A stretch of DNA of 9,589 nucleotides from contig JAKAVH010000185.1 of the NCBI GenBank assembly GCA_021827545.1, positions 1-9,589 on the forward strand, in the 5' to 3' direction. The translations under genes and the position numbers were made by a program. This document shows, in pieces, positions 5,635 through 9,589 of the stretch (its first letter is position 1; each line of letters starts with the position of its first letter). The notes under the pieces are model-generated. The model saw only the letters and a program-made list of their open reading frames with translations. It had not been told where the DNA came from and searched no databases. This DNA is from Thermoplasmata archaeon. Its GTDB lineage: Archaea > Thermoplasmatota > Thermoplasmata > UBA184.

Positions 5635-6057
5635 GTGCCCGCGATCACGGAGGAGGAGCTGACCCGCGCGATCGAGCACACGCTGGTCGCCCGGGGGAAG
5701 ATTCCGCCCGGCGAAGCCCGGTCGACCGCGCGGATGATCCTGCAGTACTTCGGCACCGAGGATTCGGTGCTCGACAACCAGCTGTCGAGCGAGGACCGCG
5801 ACCGGTTCTACCAGCTCGAGGAGGAGGGCCTCCTCACGAGCGAGGAGGAAGACGCGACCGTCTCGCGGGGGAAGAGCTGGCGGATCCACTACTGGCTGCT
5901 CAAGAAGGCGCGGATCCGGGAGGTCGGCGCGCCCGAAGGGGCCCCGACCGAAGGAGACGCGCCCGGCGTCTACGAACGGATCAGCGACGCGGCGTGGCAG
6001 CGGGCGGACCCCCCGGCGACGCCGCCGGCCCCGCCGCGCGGCGACGGAGCCGCTTAG
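5635..6057 (+). CDS. Small conserved protein of unknown function, DUF6015-like
   Basis: The 140-residue protein is mostly helical and hydrophilic, with no signal peptide or membrane segment. It opens ITEEELTRAIEHTL, continues with a second helix (EARSTARMILQYF), then an acidic middle with SSEDRDRFYQLEEEGLL (about 51-67) and an aromatic segment WRIHYWLLKKARI (about 81-93). The last 40 residues are Pro/Ala/Gly-rich and probably disordered. The LEEEGLL followed by WRIHYW layout recalls a winged-helix end, and I associate this arrangement with a thermoplasmatotal family (DUF6015). That recall is not verified and no function is known. GTG 5635 starts directly before the conserved helix, with only a weak GGGGT upstream. 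The gene is divergent from the nickel permease and its TAG stop overlaps the stop of the convergent PrsW-like gene. Confidence 0.75.
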   Translation: MPAITEEELTRAIEHTLVARGKIPPGEARSTARMILQYFGTEDSVLDNQLSSEDRDRFYQLEEEGLLTSEEEDATVSRGKSWRIHYWLLKKARIREVGAPEGAPTEGDAPGVYERISDAAWQRADPPATPPAPPRGDGAA

Positions 6058-6908
6058 GTGCGTCGGGGTCCCCCGGGCGGCGGGACGGACCGCGCCTTCG
6101 GCTTCGGCTGGAAACGTCCCCCGCCGTGGAGCGCCGGGTAGTCGGCGACGCTCACGTACGCGCGGACGTATCCGAACGCGGCGACGGCGAAGAGGACGGC
6201 GACGAGGAGGGCGAGGAGGTCCCCGTACGCCGCGATCGGGCTCGGCACCCCCGCGGCGGCGAGAATCACGCCGATCGAGGCGAGGAAGTTGAAGGTCGAG
6301 TGCATGCCGACGGCGGTGAGGTACCCTCGTCCCGCGCCGGGGCCCGAACCCGGTAGGAGCCGCCCGCGGGCGTAGCCGATGCCGAAGATCGCGGTCGAGC
6401 TGCCGTGCAAGAGGACGCTCGAGAAGCTCCGGACGATGATCAGGAGGAGGCCGGCCGCGAGCCCGCCGACGACGTAGGCGCCGAGGCCGTAGAGCAGCGT
6501 CTCCAGAAAGCCGAAGCCGAAGCCGACGCTCGCGCCGAGGACGGGGCCGTCCGCGAGGAGCCGGATGCGGCGGCGGTAGGCGTGGACGCCGCTCGCCTTC
6601 ATCGCTTCCTCGATGAACGGCGCGACGACGAGGACGAGGAAGAAGAGCCCCGCCGTCGAGTTCCCGTTCAGGAAGATGAACTCTGGTCCCGGCACCGCCT
6701 TCGAGAGGCTCGTCCCGGCGGCGACGATGATCCCTTCGAGCGTCCCCGCCACGATCGTCGAGAAGATCGCCCCGTACGCGAACGCCCCGAGGACGGTCGA
6801 CCATGCCTCCGTGCGGTACCGTTCTGTATCGCGCACCCACACGAGGTAGGCGAGGGCCGGGGCGAGCGCGACCGCCACCAGGATCAGGAAATCGCTGAGC
6901 CCGCTCAT
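6054..6908 (-). CDS. PrsW-like intramembrane metalloprotease
   Basis: The 284-residue protein has about eight predicted membrane segments and the motif set of the PrsW family of membrane-embedded proteases. It has EEAMK (EExxK, residues 100-104), FGFLETLLY (FxxxE, E136), a lone His in LLHGSSTAIFGIGYA (H168) and GMHSTFNF (HxxxN, H203 and N207). In bacteria PrsW cuts the anti-sigma factor RsiW; archaea lack such sigma factors, so its substrate here is unknown. The C-terminal 35 residues are polar and Pro-rich, probably cytoplasmic. The ATG at 6908 overlaps the stop of the upstream dehydrogenase gene (ATGA), and a purine-rich GAGGGGAAGG stretch precedes it. It is the last gene of a coupled three-gene operon and ends tail to tail with the DUF6015-like gene, sharing four bases. 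Confidence 0.85.
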   Translation of the reverse strand: MSGLSDFLILVAVALAPALAYLVWVRDTERYRTEAWSTVLGAFAYGAIFSTIVAGTLEGIIVAAGTSLSKAVPGPEFIFLNGNSTAGLFFLVLVVAPFIEEAMKASGVHAYRRRIRLLADGPVLGASVGFGFGFLETLLYGLGAYVVGGLAAGLLLIIVRSFSSVLLHGSSTAIFGIGYARGRLLPGSGPGAGRGYLTAVGMHSTFNFLASIGVILAAAGVPSPIAAYGDLLALLVAVLFAVAAFGYVRAYVSVADYPALHGGGRFQPKPKARSVPPPGGPRRT

Positions 6909-7831
6909 GCCGCCTTCCCCTCGCCCGAGCCGGGCGGCGACGCCGGATACCGGTAGAACCCTTCGCCGCTCTTGCGGCCGAGCTTGCCGGCCGCGACCAT
7001 CGATCGCAAGAGGGGCCGCGCGCGGTACTTCGGGTCGTGGAACCCGTCGTAGAGGACGTCGAGGATGGCGAGCGCCGTGTCGAGTCCGACCAAGTCGGCG
7101 AGCTCGAACGGCCCCATCGGGTGGTGGAAGCCGAGCCGGTACGCGGCGTCGATATCGTCCCGCGTCGCGACGCCGCTCTCGAGCATCTCGACCGCTTCGT
7201 TCAATAGCACGCCGAGCGCCCGGGTGGTGACGAATCCCGGCGTGTCGTTCGACTCCACGACGGTCTTGCCGAGGCCCTCCGCGAACCGCCGGGCCGCGGC
7301 GGCCACGTCCGGCCGAGTCGAGGCGCCGCGGATCAGCTCCACGAGCGGCATCCGAAGGACCGGGTTGAAGAAGTGCAGGCCGAGCAATCGGTCGCTCGAC
7401 CGGAGCTCCCGGCCGATCTCGCGGATCGGGAGCGAGCTCGTGTTGGTGGCGAGGATCGCGGTCGTCCGGGCCCGACGCTCGAGCTCGGCGAACAGCCGTC
7501 GCTTCACGTCGAGCTGCTCCGGAGCCGCCTCGATGACGAGGTCGGCCTCCTCGGCGGCTCCGAGGCCGTCGACGGCGCGAAGGCGCGCAGCGGCGTCAGC
7601 CGCCGCGGCCTCGGTCCACCGCCCTCGCGCCGCCCCGTCGCGGAGTAGCGCCCGCGCTCCCTCGGCGCCGGCGTCAGCGAGCTCCCGGCGGACGTCCGCG
7701 AGGTCGACCGGGTAGCCGGCGAGCGCGGCCTGGGCCGCGATCCCCCGCCCCATGATCCCGGCGCCGACGACGAAAACGCGGTCGATCCCGCCGACCTTTC
7801 CGAGCGACCGGGTCGGGGGCGCCGGCGTCAC
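6905..7831 (-). CDS. 3-hydroxyacyl-CoA dehydrogenase (3-hydroxybutyryl-CoA dehydrogenase family)
   Basis: This soluble NAD(P)-dependent enzyme interconverts 3-hydroxyacyl-CoA and 3-ketoacyl-CoA, in beta-oxidation or the reverse, butyryl-CoA direction. The 308-residue single-function protein has a Rossmann fold with VVGAGIMGRGIA (21-32), the active-site NTSSLPIREIG (130-140), HFFNP with catalytic His153 and the paired Glu165 in MPLVE. The C-terminal dimerisation domain includes PMGPFELADLVGLD and the closing GRKSGEGFYRY. Where most relatives have GF(I/V)VNR, this protein has GFVTTR, so the conserved Asn is Thr203. The GTG at 7831 is supported by GGGAGGT six bases upstream and overlaps the thiolase stop (GTGA). 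The stop overlaps the PrsW-like start (ATGA). The frame stays open far upstream, but that part is a shadow of the thiolase gene. Substrate chain length cannot be told. Confidence 0.93.
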   Translation of the reverse strand: MTPAPPTRSLGKVGGIDRVFVVGAGIMGRGIAAQAALAGYPVDLADVRRELADAGAEGARALLRDGAARGRWTEAAAADAAARLRAVDGLGAAEEADLVIEAAPEQLDVKRRLFAELERRARTTAILATNTSSLPIREIGRELRSSDRLLGLHFFNPVLRMPLVELIRGASTRPDVAAAARRFAEGLGKTVVESNDTPGFVTTRALGVLLNEAVEMLESGVATRDDIDAAYRLGFHHPMGPFELADLVGLDTALAILDVLYDGFHDPKYRARPLLRSMVAAGKLGRKSGEGFYRYPASPPGSGEGKAA

Positions 7832-8757
7832 GCGGGGACCTCCCGGGGCGGCGCCTCGGCGATCCGTAGGTAGGCGCAGCTGCGGCAGAGTGGCCCGGCC
7901 GCGGGTTCGCCGCAGTTGTCGCAGACTGCCGACGGGCCGGGAGCGAGATCGCCGAGTCGGTCGGCGAGTCGCCGCTGGATCTTGAGGAGCGACTGGCGCG
8001 TCCCGGGGCGAGACTCCTCGAGCGTCCAGACGATCGAACGGTAGAGGTTCCGGGCCGCCCGGGCGGCGTACGGGCACTCGCGGTGGTCGAACGGAAGCCC
8101 CTGTCGCCGGGCGTACAGGAAGACCTCCCGTTCGGGGATCTCGGCGAGGGGGGCGAGCCGCGGGATCAACCCCGGCCGCCGGCGCCGATGGGGCGCCATC
8201 CGCACGAGCCGATCGAGGTCGCCTTGGATGACGTTCATCAGCACCGTCTGCGCGAGGTCGTCGAGATTGAAGCCGAGGACGAGGGCGTCGGCCCCGAGCT
8301 CCCGGGCGCCCCGGTTGAGCAGGCTGCGGCGCCAGACGCCGCAGAAAGAGCACGGGATGGTCGAGGTAAGCTGTCGGGCGGCCCGGTCCGTCGACCAGCC
8401 GAGCTCGTCCTCGGCCCGGAGCACCCGGTGCTCGATATCGAGCGCGGCGCACGCCCGCTCGGCCGCGCGGATCGAGGCGTCGCGGTAGCCGGCGATCCCC
8501 TCGTCGACCGTCAGCGCGACCAAGCGAACCGTCGGCCGTCGGCCGAAGTAGGCGCGGGAGAGGGCGAGGGCGACCGTCGAATCTTTCCCGCCGGAGAGCG
8601 CCACCGCGACCGTGCCGCCCGAGAACCCCGGCAGCTGTCGGTGAAACTCCGCGCGCACCCGCTCGACGATCGAGCGGTCGAAGTGGGGCCCGCAGAGATG
8701 CGCCTGGCGGTACGGCTGGTCGATCACGCTTTCCCGCTCGCAGAGGTCGCAGCGCAC
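7828..8757 (-). CDS. TtuA/Ncs6 (CTU1) family tRNA 2-thiolation enzyme
   Basis: Members adenylate a uridine in tRNA and replace O2 with sulfur, at U54 (TtuA) or wobble U34 (Ncs6/NcsA). The 309-residue protein has an N-terminal zinc finger (C3, C6, C22, H25), the PP-loop ATP motif SGGKDS (55-60) and C-terminal zinc-finger cysteines C279, C282, C291 and C294. The three cysteines that bind a [4Fe-4S] cluster in TtuA have counterparts at C136 and C139 (PCSFCG) and C228 (ECPYA). LGFNLDDLAQTVLMN (161-175) is a further family block. Sequence does not separate U54 from U34 specificity, and no sulfur-carrier protein lies in the window. The GTG at 8757 has a TATA-like box about 26 bases upstream, suggesting a leaderless first gene of the operon. 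Its stop overlaps the dehydrogenase start. Confidence 0.92.
   Translation of the reverse strand: MRCDLCERESVIDQPYRQAHLCGPHFDRSIVERVRAEFHRQLPGFSGGTVAVALSGGKDSTVALALSRAYFGRRPTVRLVALTVDEGIAGYRDASIRAAERACAALDIEHRVLRAEDELGWSTDRAARQLTSTIPCSFCGVWRRSLLNRGARELGADALVLGFNLDDLAQTVLMNVIQGDLDRLVRMAPHRRRRPGLIPRLAPLAEIPEREVFLYARRQGLPFDHRECPYAARAARNLYRSIVWTLEESRPGTRQSLLKIQRRLADRLGDLAPGPSAVCDNCGEPAAGPLCRSCAYLRIAEAPPREVPA
7838..7844 (-). promoter_or_regulatory. Ribosome-binding site fixing the dehydrogenase start (GGGAGGT)
   Basis: GGGAGGT on the minus strand lies six bases before the GTG at 7831, inside the last codons of the thiolase gene. It is among the strongest Shine-Dalgarno matches I saw here and decides a start that the long open frame leaves ambiguous. 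Confidence 0.7.
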
Positions 8758-8778
8758 GGCGGCGTCGAAGGGCCCGGT

Positions 8779-8787
8779 GTATTTGAC
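8779..8787 (-). promoter_or_regulatory. Candidate TATA box of the thiolase operon
   Basis: The minus strand reads TGTCAAATACACC here, an A/T-rich patch centred about 26 bases before the GTG at 8757. No ribosome-binding site lies between, which fits leaderless transcription of the three-gene operon. Confidence 0.5.
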
Positions 8788-8827
8788 AACGGACGGTGAG
8801 TGTCGGATCCGGGTGCCAATCCGCGCG

Positions 8828-8840
8828 AACGGTTATTAGC
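8828..8840 (+). promoter_or_regulatory. Candidate TATA box of the recombinase gene
   Basis: AACGGTTATTAGC is centred about 28 bases before the ATG at 8864, the spacing of a leaderless archaeal promoter. AACGGTTAT is identical to the sequence at 5498-5506 in the nickel permease promoter region. The rest of the 106-base gap between the divergent genes holds only an 8-base palindrome CGGATCCG near 8805-8812. Confidence 0.5.
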
Positions 8841-8863
8841 CGCCTCTTCGCGTCGCGCGGTCG

Positions 8864-9589
8864 ATGAACGCGGGGGCGATCGCTCGAGCGAAAACCGCCC
8901 CCGGCCCCGAGCTGTCGACGCCCCGTCCGGCGGCCCGCGACCGTTCGGAGCGGGGCCGGGGCGTCGCGCCCGCGGCAACCGTCGAGCGGTTCGAACGGAT
9001 CCTGCGGGCCCAGGAGAAGAGCCCGTGGACGGTCAAGCAGTACACCCACATCGCCCGCACGTTCCTCGCGTGGGTCCAAAAGCCCCTCGACGAGGTGACG
9101 TTGCGCGACCTCGAACGGTACCGCGAGTTCCTCGTCCTCGAGCGGCACTACTCGAAGAACTCCGTCTACACCACGATCCGCGGGCTGGTCTCCCTGTTCC
9201 GGAGCTTCGGCTTTGCCCTCGCGGACAACCTCGAGGCGCCCCGCCGAGGCGAGCGGCTTCCGCGGTACCTTTCCGTGGACGAGATGCACCGCCTGATCGA
9301 GGTCGTCGCGCCGTCCGCGCGGGACAGCGCGATCGTCCAGGTCCTCGCCTACGGCGGCCTAAGGGTCGGCGAGCTCTGCCACCTCCTCCTCGAAGACCTC
9401 GAGCTCGAGCGCGGGCTCCTCCACGTCCGCAGCGGCAAGGGCGACAAAGACCGCGAAGTGATCCTAGACGAACGGGCGCGGGGGGCGATCGAGCGGTACC
9501 TCGCGGAGCGCCGGGAGGCCGCGAACGGCTCGCCGCGGCTGTTCCCGGTCACGCCCGTGACCGTCGAGCGGATGGTCCGGCTCGCCGCG
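8864..9589 (+). CDS. xerA: XerA/XerC/D-like tyrosine recombinase, 3' end beyond the window
   Basis: Archaeal XerA resolves chromosome dimers at dif sites; relatives act as integrases of mobile elements. The visible 242 residues comprise an unconserved Arg/Ala/Pro-rich tail (1-38), a SAM-like core-binding domain (about 39-125, with WTVKQYTHIARTFLAWV and the YSKNSVYTTIRGLVSLFR helix) and the start of the catalytic domain at RLPRYLSVDEM (about 131). The first catalytic Arg is R167 in LAYGGLRVGELCHL, and the beta-hairpin Lys is K192 in VRSGKGDKDREV. The HxxR, His/Trp and tyrosine nucleophile lie past the window end, so activity cannot be confirmed. ATG 8864 fits the upstream TATA box. The close fit to chromosomal XerA, and the absence of integrase-type attachment sites or phage genes nearby, favour a housekeeping role. 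Confidence 0.9.
   Translation, partial: MNAGAIARAKTAPGPELSTPRPAARDRSERGRGVAPAATVERFERILRAQEKSPWTVKQYTHIARTFLAWVQKPLDEVTLRDLERYREFLVLERHYSKNSVYTTIRGLVSLFRSFGFALADNLEAPRRGERLPRYLSVDEMHRLIEVVAPSARDSAIVQVLAYGGLRVGELCHLLLEDLELERGLLHVRSGKGDKDREVILDERARGAIERYLAERREAANGSPRLFPVTPVTVERMVRLAA

Noticed and set aside
4371..5777. The nikR frame stays open upstream to 5777, which could be read as a 677-residue protein.
   Set aside because: Residues before the NikR start are a frame-shifted shadow of the NiCoT gene. NikR domain start, ribosome-binding site and GTGA overlap all place the start near 4370.
8758..8863. A possible archaeal dif site next to the recombinase gene.
   Set aside because: I found only short palindromes such as CGGATCCG and no 28-base dif-like arrangement of two 11-base arms with a spacer. 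The A/T-rich parts fit divergent TATA boxes.
7832..9289. The dehydrogenase frame stays open upstream to 9289, suggesting a 794-residue fusion.
   Set aside because: The extra part is low-complexity shadow of the thiolase gene and antisense to the recombinase. GGGAGGT before GTG 7831 fixes the start.
1..9589. CRISPR arrays, tRNA or rRNA genes, insertion sequences, toxin-antitoxin or defence modules.
   Set aside because: No regularly spaced repeats, tRNA-like cloverleaf ends, transposase motifs or terminal inverted repeats were seen. The genes are housekeeping or metabolic. The Xer recombinase alone is not evidence of a mobile element.

Overview
The window is a gene-dense, high-GC stretch of an archaeal chromosome. 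The archaeal assignment rests on an archaeal/eukaryotic-type gene set: ribosomal protein L21e, RNA polymerase subunit Rpo4/F, Pus10, a DUF655 protein next to KsgA, and an archaeal XerA-like recombinase. Several genes have an A/T-rich TATA-like box about 26-29 bases before the start codon and no leader, which fits archaeal leaderless transcription. A small gene at 5635-6057 resembles a family I associate with Thermoplasmatota (DUF6015), so a GC-rich thermoplasmatotal archaeon is my best guess. It is not proven.

Layout. (1) 1-5470, minus strand: one long directional run. In transcription order it holds a NiCoT nickel/cobalt permease, a NikR nickel-responsive regulator, Pus10 tRNA pseudouridine synthase, L21e, Rpo4, a DUF655 helix-hairpin-helix protein, KsgA rRNA dimethyltransferase and the N-terminal third of a tryptophanase/tyrosine phenol-lyase-like PLP enzyme that runs off the window. 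Most junctions overlap or are separated by 12-25 bases. (2) 5471-5634: a divergent intergenic region with a TATA box for the permease, nested inverted repeats that could be a NikR operator, and a GC-rich hairpin. (3) 5635-6057, plus strand: the small DUF6015-like gene, which meets the next gene tail to tail. (4) 6054-8757, minus strand: a tightly coupled three-gene operon (TtuA/Ncs6-type tRNA thiolase, 3-hydroxyacyl-CoA dehydrogenase, PrsW-like intramembrane protease) with 4-base GTGA/ATGA overlaps. (5) 8758-8863: a divergent promoter region. (6) 8864 to the end, plus strand: a XerA-like tyrosine recombinase, cut by the window edge before its last catalytic residues.

How it fits together. The first run joins nickel uptake and its likely sensor to an informational cluster (tRNA pseudouridylation, a ribosomal protein, RNA polymerase, rRNA dimethylation). 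NikR probably controls the permease through the dyad at 5502-5527, and read-through could place downstream genes partly under nickel control. The second operon mixes tRNA thiolation, acyl-CoA metabolism and membrane proteolysis with no obvious shared pathway.

I see no CRISPR array, tRNA, rRNA, insertion sequence or defence system. The points most worth a second look are the candidate NikR operator, the roughly 70-residue tail on NikR, the archaeal tryptophanase-like gene with its own promoter inside ksgA, the thiolase-dehydrogenase-protease operon, and a substituted active-site position in the dehydrogenase. No intergenic stretch exceeds 165 bases.
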